The translations under genes were made by a program, and so were the position numbers. A DNA stretch of 64,000 nucleotides, from contig JAPJBO010000903.1 in assembly GCA_030068145.1 (NCBI GenBank), positions 28,446 through 92,445 of the forward strand, written 5' to 3'. The notes under the pieces are model-generated. The model saw only the letters and a program-made list of their open reading frames with translations, searched no databases and had not been told where the DNA came from. Positions 28,850 through 39,131 of this stretch are shown here, piece after piece (position 1 is the stretch's first letter; the number at the start of each line of letters is the position of its first letter). Origin of the DNA: Diplonema papillatum (Eukaryota > Euglenozoa > Diplonemea > Diplonemida > Diplonemidae).

Positions 28850-29235
28850 GCGCAGGACTCTGATTTTGTTATCACGGAGGTTGCCGGGGACGACAGGATA
28901 GTCTGGTACGACGACTGGGCCCTCGTCGTTGCCTGTCCGGGCGCGCTTCGCGCTGTGCGCAACCGGGTCCTGCAGCATGCCCGTATGGTGCGCATGATGG
29001 TCAAGGACGAGTAGTCTGTCCTCGAGCAAGGACGAGAAGTCTGTCCTCGAGCCCAGCTCGACGCCGGTTGTCCTGGGAGTCGAGTTCGACTTCGCAGCGA
29101 AGAGGTACCGGCTGAAGCAAGGGTGGGTGCAGAAGCCGCACCTCCTCTTTTGCTCGGTCGATTTGACGCAAATGACTCTGCGCGGCGTCTGGAAGTCGTC
29201 GAGACCGCAATTTGAGCGTGGATGGTATGGGGCAC
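28850..29235 (+). pseudogene. RT fragment of a YR/DIRS-like retrotransposon
   Basis: RT palm and connection: RIVWYDDWALVVACPG, then after a frame change VVLGVEFDFAAKRYRLKQGW. This parallels WVDNFVVVG...LLGLHFELSRFDRPARYRMA in the complete element at 5,977-10,243. The YDD box is intact here. A ~26-base tandem duplication at 29,012-29,055 (GACGAG-AGTCTGTCCTCGAG) introduces the stop. There are no ends, gag or recombinase. Confidence 0.6.
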
Positions 29236-29239
29236 ACTG

Positions 29240-30950
29240 CACTGCAGGGTGAGCCCAGTGCTTGCGGATGGTGACCCGAGTCGCTAGTCCGCGTGAGGGA
29301 CGATATCGTTTCGTTCCTGCGGGGGTGAGCCGGCGTCTATCGGACAACCGGTGGGTCGGCTTCGACTCGAAGCTGCACCCTCGTGGAGGCGTGGTCCGAT
29401 GCCGGCACGCAGGGACTGGTGGGCTCTCACAGTTGCACTCAGGGAGTTGATGCACCACGAAAGTCGAAAAGAGATTTGGGATAGCATGCAAGAATCTGTA
29501 GCGATAATCTGCATCGCCGGTTCGCACGTGATGTGTCATGTTTTCGCCTCTTTAGCCCCCTTGGGCGATGGCCGCGCTTCGATGGGCGCTCTTCTACGCC
29601 GTTTTGTTGTCGGCTCCGACGCAGAGTTCGTCCGCTTCTTCGCTCGCGTCAGTGCCGTCTTCTTGACCCTCGCCGCTGGCTTTAATGTTGATGTTGCGAG
29701 TCTCTGATGTTGGTTGTCTTCTGCTGCTTCAGGTAGCATTCCGGGTGTGCTCTTTGTCGCTTTGACGATACGTGGCGAGCAACGTTTTCCCCTCATGTGG
29801 AAACCGAGTCAGTAATCGGTTCCCTCAATCCGCTGACCATGATTGATGCTGAAGCTCGATTCGATTGTACTTACGGTGAGGCAGTTTCTCACTGGCGTTG
29901 TGGTGGATGGAAGGTGACCTCGCCCAAGCTCGTTTCCCGGGTTAAGGCAGTCACTCAACATTCCCTTGCGCTAGTGATATCACAAATGTTACAAAGACGT
30001 GTTCTTACTTTTCCCTTTCTTCTGGGCAGTTCTCGTCAGACAATACGAAGAGCAGAAGAAACTCCATGGCGATGTGGGCCCCGTAGAGATGTCCCGCAGC
30101 ACATCTTCTTTGCCGAGCTGACGACGGCAAAGTTTGCGACTCCGCTGTCGACAAGTAGAATCTTTGTCGACAACTTGCCTTTGTTTGTGCGCTCGCAGCC
30201 TTTGTTCGCACTTTCTCTCGTTGAAGAGATATTGTGCTATTTGCAAAGGCTGCCTTCCTGTTGAAATCATCTGTTCGCATAGTAGTGGACGCCACACTAA
30301 TTTTTGTGTACGCCGGTACACAACTGTTTGCGAGACTGGAGGCACTCGTTGCATCGAAGAGTTTGCAAAGGTCGACAGTCAACCTTGGGTTTTACATCGT
30401 CTGTTACGATGGAAAGGTGCGTGGCGTCCCGTGTCTTTCTTCGCACGGGCTCACCGTCGCATCGTTTGAGAGAGCTACACCACCAGGCTCGTTGCCAATC
30501 AAAAAACTGTCAGCTGTCCTCTGCGAGGTCGGTTTGAGACGCTTTCACGGGTAAAAACGGTGAGCCACTTACACGGGGGAAAATGTTTCTTGGGTTTGAA
30601 GAGCGCGTGGTGCTTGCACCACTGAGGCCAGGTTATTTAACCGCGGATTTAGTGAAGGATTGTTCAGGAAACGGTCGCGAGCGAAACCCGACCAGGTAAC
30701 GACCATTTCACTGTCTTCTTTGTTTTGTGATGCGAACATCACGAGGTGCTGTCCGAAGACACCGCCCACGTGAGCACTGTTAAGCAGCGGTTGCCAGATA
30801 CTCCCGTAGCACCTATTCACGGGTTTGCAGGGGTAAAAAGGAAGCCCGGGTTGGGGGGGGGTACGTATAGTTGTAAGTGCGTACTTCGAGAATTAGGCCT
30901 TGCGTGGGTACACTTTGCTGCCTATTTTACCTTGCAAACTGTTATAAGTA
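29240..30950. other. Unassigned intronic sequence
   Basis: No recognisable gene. A minus-strand basic frame at 29,536-29,760 (RVKKTALTRAKKRTNS, KRRRRAP) may be one more LINE C-terminal tail. The remainder is unique-looking spacer. Confidence 0.4.
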
Positions 30951-30957
30951 CCGGCTA

Positions 30958-31115
30958 TTGACCGCAATGTTGCGGTCAATGACCGCAATGTTGCGGTCAA
31001 TGACCGCATGGGTGCGGTCAATGACCAGTACCCTACCGGTCAATGACCGCAAGGTACCGGTCAACATTATTGCGGTCAGCGTGGTGCGGTCATTGACCGC
31101 ACCAGCCCTTGACCG
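30958..31115. repeat. GGTCAATGACCGC palindromic iterons
   Basis: About nine units of TTGCGGTCAATGACCGCAA, each self-complementary, with GGT/ACC variants at the right side. The array is followed by a G run and leads into TTTTGGCATCGTC, as in mirror image at 14,265. Confidence 0.8.
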
Positions 31116-31204
31116 GTCCACCGTGTAGAAGGGGGGGGGGGAGGGGTCCCTTGCAAAGTCGTTGGGGGCTCTCAGCACTGCCCCCCCCCCTTTTGGCATC
31201 GTCT

Positions 31205-31400
31205 CATATATATATAGCCTCTACCCGAGCCTCCCATGTCCGAGACTAGACGTCCTATGACTATGCAAGAAGAAATAACCTCTATTCGAGCCTCCTATGT
31301 ACGAGAATAGACGTCCTATGACTATGCAATACAAAATAGCGTGACTATGAAATACGAAATAACCTCTATTCGAGCCTCCCATGTTCGAGACTAGGACGTC
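31205..31400. repeat. ~65-bp minisatellite, second array
   Basis: Three units of GAGCCTCCCATGT, CGAGAATAGACGTCCTATGA. Sister of 14,085-14,250. Bases 31,401-31,673 are mostly pyrimidine-rich spacer (TTCTTTTTCC). Confidence 0.75.
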
Positions 31401-31740
31401 CTATGCTATGCAGAGCACCGTGTGGTTCGTGGCAGGGGGGAAAATTTTAGCGTCGTGTTCAGGCGCTACTTGCCTCTCATGCGTGCTTGATGCTAGCATC
31501 AAGTCTCCTTCGCGGAATGCAAAGTCTTATTTTATGTTCTTTCTTTTTCCTCTTTTTCTTCTTCTTTCCTTCTTTCGTCGTCGACAACTTCTTTTTCTTC
31601 TACTTTATTTACCATGGTGTTTTTGGACTCTCTGGTGAGTAGTTCTTTCTCTATGCCGCCCACGTCGATGTTCGTTTAGCATTGAGTTCTTTTAAGTACA
31701 TGAACCACACGGATTAACATGCACTGCCTTGAAAGTCAGG

Positions 31741-34540
31741 TTATCGGATGACGTCGTCACCTGCCATCGCGTCGTCAAGGTCGAGCATTTGTGGCGCTAG
31801 CGGGGTTTGGCTTTCTTGCGATTCCAAAGACTGAGTCGGCGAGTACGATGGCGGGCAGGAGTGCCCGTTTTCCACTTTCGAGGGCATTGGTGTGCCCGTG
31901 GTCCCCGGTCGTTTCTGAGAGCTGCTTGCCCTCGGTACCTTCTTCTTCCTTCGATGCACCCCTGAGTCGGGTGTGGTCGCCTTCGTCTTCTTCCGCTTGC
32001 GGCCGGCGATCGGGCCTTCCTTCGGGGTGCCGAGCACCCTCTTCTTCCGCGCTGGTCGTTCGCTGGTTCCTGGCGTTGGTGGCGGCCTCTTGGTTGCCCG
32101 TCCGGTCGACGCTGTTTCCTTTTTCGTTGCCGCGAGCGGCGCTCGCGCCGCTCGCTTTCCTACTGGCGTTTCCCGCTGTACACTCACCTGGGTGGGTGAG
32201 GAGGGCCTCTTCTTCTTGCTGCGTCCGGGGGTTGACTGGACGTTCGTCTTGTTGGACTGGTGGTGGCCGCGGCTGCAACATGCCGCCGGTCGCCTCTGCG
32301 TCAGCGTAGGGAGCCTTCTGCACTCTTGGCAGGTGGCTCTGCCATGCGTGCGGCAGGCATGATGCCCGCTGCGGCAACACGCCGCCGCCGTCTTGCACTC
32401 GCCGCACTTCGTCGTGCTGTGCTCTGTGCACACCGCGATCGGCTGCCCATCGTTCGCGTGGTGATGGTGCCGGCAGCACATCTCTACCGTGGGAACGTCC
32501 CTTCGGACGAGTGCTTTGCACGCCTCACACTTCCCTTTGTGATGGGTCGCGCATGTGACGAGTGCCTTCTCTTTTCCGACTCCCGGCATATGCACGGGGT
32601 CTGGGTGTAGTTGTGGTGGGGCAGGCAGGGCCCACCTCGCCGCTCTCCCGATCGTCCAGTCAGGGTACGTCGGGCACTGCGTCCCTACATCGCTTCCTTT
32701 CACTTGTTCCTCAAGTATCGTCCCCGTGTGTGCCTCGCGAAAGCGTGGCCTGGGCCGTATACCCGATATCCCCGTGATGCCCATGAACGACAGCGACGTC
32801 GTCGGGCACACCCTCTCTCCTCTCATGCAGCTTCCCAGCCCTTGCTGTGCCGCCAGCTTGTCCAACGCGCTCATCATGCAGCGCAGGACGTTTCCCCGTT
32901 CTCTCACCCCCTTCGGCGCATTCCCGTGCAGCGGCATGCTGAGGCCCGAGAAGAGTTCAAAGTCGATCGCAAGCTCCAGCATTGACGCCTGCCCGTTCTC
33001 GGTCCATTGCATGTCCGACAGCCACGCTACCAACGCATAAAACGTCGGTAGTCCCCAGGTCTTGTTCCGCTCCCACGTCCATGCCGGGGCAATCCGCGCG
33101 AAGGGGTGGTCAAATTTCTCGGCAGGCATCGCATTCGCTCTCGACCAGGGGGTCGTGGGGTTCCTGGCCACCCAGCCACGTGCTTCGAGCCCAGCCCGTT
33201 CCGCAAGGATTTCAGCCATCATCTCCTGGAGCCGCCTCGAGAATTGGGCATTCTCGGGTACTACCACACCGTGTTCCAGCGTGCATCTGGGCCAGTCGGC
33301 CCGGTTGGCTGCCATCAGCTCGGCATGTGCCTCTCGTCGCCGTATGTGCGAGTACGCTCCGCAGTCCCAGAATACGTGTTTCTCGTCCTCGGTGTCGCCG
33401 CTTCCACAGTGCTTGCAGCTGGGCGTCTGCGGCTCAGCTCCGGCCTGCCTCATCCGCGACGTGTACTCAGCCGTGTTCACACCCCCCGCCAACGCTACAC
33501 GTATTAGCCTCGCGGTGTGCGCGGGACATTCACGCATCCTCCAGAAGGTGTTCGTCCGCTCCAGGTCGGCTCTCTGTATGCCCTCAAATCCCGGCCGCCT
33601 CGCCACCAGTCGGGACCACGTCTTCGCCCTCAAGTCCGCCCTAACTTCATGTCCCCTCTTCGAAGGTGCCGAGGCTAACGGGTCATATGTTGCACCATTC
33701 CTCAGCGTGCGAGACAGGGGCCCGGGTCCCCATACGTGTCCACACTCCTCCATGCTCCTCATCGCCAGTCCAACTGGCCCCAGGGGTAGGTCCCCCTCGG
33801 CGTATCTTCCCCGGATGCTCTCCATCAGAGGCAGCAGTCGTGGCAACCTCTCGCACGCCGCGTAAAACGCTGTCGTCACCCTATATGCTAGGCATGTACC
33901 GGGATCCGTCAGGTGGCCCTTCTCCTGAAAGTTTAGGACCATCTCCCTCGCGCGCTTCGGGTTGGATCCACCCCAGATCAGTCCCATCACCGACGTCGTC
34001 AGCCGTTTCATCGCCACCTTCGATACCGGCGCGAAAGAGCAGCCTGACAGCGCCGCCGGTAGCACATTCGACTGCACAATCCGGACCCGCTTTTCGTACC
34101 GGAACGGCGCATGGCGGAGGCCTTCCGCCAGGGCAGCCGCCTTCTCCACCCTCTCCGAGTCGGACCTTTCCGTCCTATTCTTCGCCGTCGAGACTAGGAC
34201 CCCGAGGCACTTGACGGATTTGCTAAACCGCAGCAGCGCATCCACGCTGCGGAGTTTGAGAGTCGACTGATGCCTACGTCTCGTCGAGAACGCGACCGTC
34301 TTCTGGAGGTTTAGCTCCATCCCGGTGAGTGTGCAGAACTCGTCTACTACGTCCACTCCCTTTTGCAGGGCGGCCTCCGACAGCCTGGACAGCAGTGTGG
34401 CGTCGTCCGCGTATGACTTTGGACTCACACCCCCCGCTTCTTTCTTGACCGTTTTCATCACTACCGACAGCAGGGCATTGATGAGTATGACGGATACAGG
34501 GCACCCTTGAAGGATACCGTTGGTCACCTGAACTCCCTGC
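31741..34540 (-). pseudogene. LINE RT C-terminus with CCHC and Cys-His repeats
   Basis: After the frameshift: QVTNGILQGCPVS and PKSYADDATLLSRLSE (catalytic YADD), then thumb and connection. A knuckle follows: CKHCGSGDTEDEKHVFWDC. Then a conserved block SMLELAIDFELFSGL, with no RNase H motifs after it. Three repeats come next: CATHHKGKCEACK..CCRHHHH, CTEHSTTKCGECK..CCRSGHH, CRTHGRATCQECR..CCSRGHH. The tail is Lys/Arg-rich, and the end is DDAMAGDDVIR. The Cys-His repeats probably bind zinc and nucleic acid. Beyond the single deletion no other break was noticed. Confidence 0.85.
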
Positions 34541-35515
34541 CCACCCCTAATGGTAGCTTGAAGCGTCTCGCGAGCAGTCTGTAGATAGCCCTCAGCGGCT
34601 TGAGAACCCGATTGTGCAATCCTAAGTCCTCGGCTAAGCGCAGTACTATCTCTCGCGGGACCATGTCGAAGCATTTCCGGAAGTCCAGCGCCACACCGTA
34701 GAGCGGCTCCCCGTCTAACAAGGCGTCCTCCATCTCGAGCCCAATTTCCATCAAGACGTCCTCGATCCGGTGACCCGGTCGAAAGCCTTTCTGTCCTTCT
34801 TCGATCCATTCCTCTTGCCACAGAACTATGTCCGCCAGCCTGCGGCAGGCCCATAAGCGGTACACGGCGGATGTGACGGTTATCGGTCTTGTGTGCAGCG
34901 GGTCTTGACTCTCATCCTTCGGCACCATCGACACCAGCGCAGTTGTCATGCTTGCCGGCCAGTCTCCAGTTGCTTCGACCAGGTTCAAGACGTCTGCAAG
35001 TGCATTCAGCAGGGGGAGCGGCAACTCCCGCAGTTCAGCCATACGCCAGCCATCCACCCCTGACGCGCTTTTCTTCGGCTTCTTCCTCAGCAGAATTCGC
35101 AGCTCCTCCCCCGTGATTGTTCCGGCTTCCATCATATGTGGGCCGATGTGATCCCGGAACCGATCCCGAAACGGCTCGTACTCCGGCTCTGGCCCGTCCT
35201 TGTACTTACGCAGGATAGGGTCCCACGCAGTGTTCAGCACCTCGTCCATCTCGTCAACATTTGCAGTCACTCCCGCCCCCTTTCGCAACACCCCCGACGG
35301 TTCAGCGCGCCCGGCGCAGATGGTTGTCAGACATCGTCTGCTCGCAACGGCCCTCTCGTTCAGCTTGTCTCGGTATTTCGTAAACGTGGCCGCCGATCCC
35401 TCCTTTCCGAGCCTGCTCGTCTCTTCCCGCAATGCCGCGAGAAGCTGCTTCGCCTCCTCATGATCCGGGAATCCCTCTGTCCCTTGGCCATCTTTCATGC
35501 ACGCCTGTGCCGTTC
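34524..35515 (-). pseudogene. LINE reverse transcriptase, N-terminal half
   Basis: The frame begins at the truncation and contains the pre-RT linker (PSGVLRKGAGVTANVDEMDE) and RT motifs KKSASGVDGWRMAEL, TALVSMVPKDE, RPITVTSAVYRLWACRRL, EEGQKGFRPGHRIEDV and ALDFRKCFDMVPREI (first catalytic Asp). It ends prematurely at LGVGREFR. Comparison with the copy at 54,150 (TTCAGTGTGACC against TTCAGGTGACC) shows a one-base deletion near 34,530. The protein continues in the next frame (31,741-34,540). The 5' end is fused to the tail of another LINE copy, whose last codons are read in frame. Confidence 0.85.
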
Positions 35516-35985
35516 GTTTAGCATTGAGTTCTTTTAAGGACATGAACCACATGGATTAGCACGCACTGCCTCGATAGCCAGGTTATCGGATGACGTCGTC
35601 ACCTGCCATTGCGTCGTCAAGGTCGAGCATTTGTGGCGCTAGCGGAATTTGGCTTTCTTGCGATACCAAAGACTGAGTCGGCGAGTACGAGGGCGGGCAG
35701 GTGTGCCCGTTTTCCACTTTCGAGGGCATTGGTGTGCCCGTGGTCCCCGGTCGTTTCTGAGAGCTGCTTGCCCTCGGTACCTTCTTCTTCCTTCGACGCA
35801 CCCCCTGAGTCGGGTGTGGTCGCCTTCGTCTTCTTCCGCTTACGGCCGGCGATCGGGCCTTCCTTCGGGGTGCCGAGCACCCTCTTCTTCAGCGCTGGTC
35901 GTTCGCTGGTTCCTGGCGTTGGTGGCGGCCTCTTGGTCGCCCGTCCGGTTGGTTTAGCATTGAGTTCTTATAAGTACATGATCGT
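35516..35985 (-). mobile_element. Two stacked LINE 3'-end fragments
   Basis: A ~440-bp 3' fragment of the same LINE (basic tail, DDVIR stop at 35,583, tail to 35,516). Upstream of it is a ~40-bp bare tail (AAGAACTCAATGCTAAAC on the minus strand, ~35,950-35,985). The next copy (31,674-35,515) starts exactly where this tail ends. Confidence 0.8.
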
Positions 35986-36144
35986 TTAGCAGCGGCTGCC
36001 GAATCATGCCGTGGCACCGTCCCTTTGTGTGGTCTGCTTCGCAGAAGAAGTGAACAGGGAAAGGAGTCCAGACTCCGTGGGTTGAAACCATGTGGTATGG
36101 CTCCACTTCCTCCTCCCTTCGTCCGTTTTCTTCTTTTAAAAAAA

Positions 36145-36890
36145 GGGGGGCATGCAAGAACGTGCTTGGAATGGGTATGTGCTCAACACCGCACTGGTCC
36201 CGTCTGCGCCGTGTTTTGGTCCTTGAAGCCACGGACACATAAGGCGGACCATCATCAGCGCGGAACCTGAGTGTCTGCAGACAGGACTGCGGTGTGAGTC
36301 TGGTTTGTCGCCCGTCACAGCCAGGACCACCCGTGCTACTAGAGCACAGGCGAATCCGTCACGGGGAGAAGGCCCCTACAGCCGTGTCTGAGCAATCAGT
36401 TAAAAAACTCAGGGCACTCGCCCTGATTGTGACTGCGACTCGCTAGGCAGCACTGACTTGTCTTCTTTTTACGGTGGCAATCTGCGAAGTAAACTCCGCA
36501 GAGCACAGTGGACATGGGTTTGCCGTGTGCAGCACCAATGGTTGAAGTACCAAAAGGAAAAGAGTGCGAGGAAGTAATCCTGCGTGCTGAGGACAGCCAG
36601 TCGCGTTGCGCGAAGTACCCTACTTGGAATGGGTATGTGCTCAACACCGCACTGGTCCCGTCTGCGCCGTGTTTCGGTCCTTGAAGCCACGGACACATAA
36701 GGCGGACCATCATCAGCGCGGAACCTGAGTGTCTGCAGACAGGACTGCGGTGTGAGTCTGGTTTGTCAGGCGGCTGTTCGTAGCTCGTCACAGCAAGGAC
36801 CACCCGAGCTACTAGAGCACAGGCGAATCCGTCACGGGGAGAAGGCCCCTACAACCGTGTCTGAGCAATCAGTTAAAAAAAAAAGGGGGG
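36145..36890 (+). repeat. Repeat R10, third block
   Basis: About 1.5 copies of the ~498-bp unit. It ends GCAATCAGTTAAAAAAAAAA and a G run that lies only ~10 bases from the splice donor of J-protein exon 1. Confidence 0.85.
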
Positions 36891-36907
36891 GGAGGGGGAA
36901 CGCGTAC

Positions 36908-37228
36908 CATGAAGGGGTTCGACACGCCGAAGAACTTCTTGAAGATCTCGTCGGCGTTGCCGCTGAAGGTGTAGCCTCCCTTGTAGGAGCCTGCGCCGCC
37001 GTCCTTCAGGCCGCCCTCTCCGTAGTCGTCGTACCGGGCGCGCAACTTCGGGTCGCACAGCACTTCGTAAGCCTCGGTGACCAGCTCGAACGAAGCCCGG
37101 GTATCCTTGCCACTGTCCTTGTTCAGGTCGGGGTGGTACTTGAGCGCCATCTTGCGGAACCCTTTCGCAATGTCTTCGTTCTGCGCATCCCTGTTGATGC
37201 CGAGGATGTCATAGTAGCTGCCGTTCAT
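36908..37228 (-). CDS. DNAJB13-like J-protein, exon 1 (J domain, G/F region)
   Basis: 107 codons from ATG 37,228-37,226: MNGSYYDILGINRDAQNEDI, then KMALKYHPDLNKDS with the HPD triad at residues 32-34 that stimulates Hsp70 ATPase, helix IV, and a short Gly-rich segment. It ends FSGNADEIFKKFFGVSNPFM. The NADEIFKKFFG...NPF ending is typical of class-B J-proteins including DNAJB13. Human DNAJB13 lacks a canonical HPD, so an intact triad here is notable. The donor GTACGC is at 36,907-36,902, phase 0. The next recognised exon is at 13,603-13,978. An upstream ATG frame exists but runs into CACACA repeats, so the internal ATG is preferred. Confidence 0.88.
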
Positions 37229-37595
37229 TTTTCGTGCCCGGTTGTGCGTATGTGTGTGTCTGGTAGTGGTTTCTTTTTTGTTGCCTCTCGACACGAGAAC
37301 TGCCAAGTACGGAAGATACGGGAGTTAAAGTATGGGTAAAACCGGTGTTCAGTGGTGTAGGGCCACCCACGTGATGAAGCCGCTGCGCTGCCGGCTTATC
37401 CCGTGACATCTTGTTAGAGTTAGAGTTAGCTTTTTATCCGAGTCTAGAGGTTTGATAAGAAACTTGAAATTCTCAAATTCAGCTCTCCGATCCTGTTGGC
37501 GCATGAACACAAGTGCAGGAGAAGGGGTAGGGGTGAGAAAATCTTGAGGGAGAATACTGCCTAGTGTGCTGAAGGTCTGCCCTCACACGACGCAC
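37229..37595 (-). other. Upstream region of gene B
   Basis: No TATA box or other promoter element is obvious. It contains a short (CA)n on the minus strand and GTTAGAGTTAGAGTTAGC near 37,415. It should hold the 5' UTR and promoter of the J-protein gene. Confidence 0.3.
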
Positions 37596-37825
37596 ATGTC
37601 GGGAGCTTCCAGGTCGTCGTCGTCAGCGACAAATGCGTCATCACCATGCATCCGCAGAAACAGTCGGTTGACGAATGTCTGCGGATTCATGGTGGCAGCG
37701 TATCTTCTCCATGGCGTTTGTCACCGAGAAGACGCTGTCGACCCCCGTCACGCTTAGCTGTGCGGCCAGCACCGCCGTGATGTGGGTCGACAACGCGGGA
37801 AGCTTCTCTGCTGCCGTTCCCCCCC
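37596..37825 (-). pseudogene. hAT transposase C-terminal remnant
   Basis: The minus strand reads KLPALSTHITAVLAAQLSVT-GVDSVFSVTNAM, resembling the hAT dimerisation motif (GVERLFS). After a frame change it reads NPQTFVNRLFLRMHGDDAFV and an acidic end DDDDLEAPDM with a stop. No other part of the element was found. Confidence 0.5.
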
Positions 37826-37984
37826 CAACACGTGTTTCTCCACCACAATGGGGGGTTTTTAGCGTTTATTGTGGTTTAGGGGTTCGGTTCGGTGTTTTAG
37901 GGTCTCCGGTTGACCATTGAGGCTGTGAGGCGGGTGGTATGAGGGTAGTGCTTATACACTTTAACTACGGCTAGCCATGTTTGT

Positions 37985-38060
37985 AAGTGTTGCGACCGAC
38001 ACCAAGAAGAAATTCGCTTTGAATTTAGCCTTGGGCCCCCCACGCGCATGCATGTTGAGC
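37985..38060 (+). repeat. Repeat R3 copy
   Basis: GAAGAAATTCGCTTTGAATT followed by TAGCCTTGGGCCCCCCACGC. Other copies: 1,985, 38,715-38,800 and 59,395. Bases 37,826-37,984 show only CCCCCCC and TTTAGG-type text. Confidence 0.7.
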
Positions 38061-38745
38061 ATTGAGTTCTTTAAGGTGCAAGTACCATCAAGGCAGGCGA
38101 GCACTGTTCACGGGCTAGCGTTACTTTATGACGTCGTCCGTCGGGAGAGTCAACGATGATGAGGATGTGGTCAAACTAGCCATTTCCAAGTCAAGTTCAA
38201 TTCCCGCTCGCTTTCGCGGTGCGGACTTTCCGGGCCGGTTTGCCTGTTTCCGGGTCGACGATGGGGAAGAAGTCAGGCATTCCATTTCGTGATCGAGCGT
38301 AGAGTTGTTCACGGCCTGCCGCGATCGCTTCGATCTTCGTGGCTTCCCTGTCGGGGATGCGAGCTTCGAGGACTCCTGCAGGGGTCGCTTCCGCCTCCTT
38401 CTGGGAGGCGCGTCTTTGGGCTCGCCGGTTGGCGTGCGCGGAAGGGTTGTTTGTATGGGGATGATGTTCCCCGTTGATGACGTCTTGGGCGACGGTGATG
38501 ATGACGGTGATGAAGGCGGGGAGGTTGGTGAGCTGGTGAGGTACCGCGCCGTTCGCGTGCGTTGCCGCGTCGCTGCTTTCTTGGCCGGGCGCTTCGGCCC
38601 CCGGTGGGTGGTCGGTCGCGGGGTCTCCTGCAGGATACGCTTCCGCCCCTTCCTGGGCGACTCGGACAGTTGCTAAGCCGCAGGCGAGCGCGGCGTGGCC
38701 GCGGGCTTCGCTTTGAAGTTAGCCTTGGGCCCCCCACGCGCATGC
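38045..38745 (-). mobile_element. LINE 3'-end fragment
   Basis: Minus-strand basic, Pro/Arg-rich text ends in SSLTLPTDDVIK and a stop at 38,121, parallel to the DDVIR end of the 31,741 LINE. A GAACTCAATGCTCAAC tail follows. The upstream frame is disrupted. It is bracketed by two R3 copies (38,000-38,060 and 38,715-38,800). Confidence 0.6.
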
Positions 38746-38800
38746 ATGTTGAGCAGGGGTTGCCATGCAGCTCGTATCGGTCTGTAATATGCGTTCTTAC
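38715..38800 (+). repeat. Repeat R3 copy
   Basis: GCTTTGAAGTTAGCCTTGGG, CCCCCCACGCGCATGCATGT and a continuation GCAGGGGTTGCCATGCAGC that also follows the copy at 59,395. Confidence 0.7.
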
Positions 38801-38984
38801 TTTCTTTTAGGTTGAGGAGGACGTGCGGTGGGGTGGGTCGGGTAGTAGAAAGTTTTTTTTGGCGACGGGGTACTTGCCGAGATTTTTGTGGTTAAGTCCC
38901 GCACCTGAGTGGGTCGGAGAAGGCACAAAATACTCGACGTAGCTGCTTCGACCCCGAATGGAAGGGGGGGGGAATATAGAGGTA

Positions 38985-39123
38985 CCTACCCCCCCCCCCG
39001 TGTTTAAGATCGCGTTCTTCCGTGTTTAAGATCGCCCCCCCAAAAAAACCGATCTTATACACGGGGGGGGGGACGATCGTAAACACGGGGGGGGGACAAA
39101 AACACCCCAAAAATCTTTTTATG
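38985..39123. mobile_element. TA-flanked CCTACCCCC hairpin element, decayed right end
   Basis: It begins after AATATAGAGGTA with CCTACCCCCCCCCCCGTGTT and contains nested CGTGTTTAAGATCG hairpins. The same insertion point is filled by the 801-bp element at 48,173 and empty at 40,387. The right inverted repeat is lost before TAAGGGG. Confidence 0.6.
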
Positions 39124-39131
39124 GTAAGGGG

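Larger units (their letters stand above)
31674..35515 (-). mobile_element. Non-LTR retrotransposon, 5'-truncated (AlkB-LINE family)
   Basis: On the minus strand it starts inside the linker before RT, continues through RT, CCHC knuckle, three Cys-His repeats and basic tail to a stop at 31,741, and ends with a tail CTTAAAAGAACTCAATGCTA. The RT half is nearly identical at DNA level to 53,350-54,180 of the plus-strand LINE, so they are one family. Confidence 0.85.

Noticed and set aside
36869..37306. Earlier ATG (37,306) for the J-protein
   Set aside because: It would add a leader read from a CACACA repeat; J domains normally start a few residues before YYDILG, as the ATG at 37,228 does.
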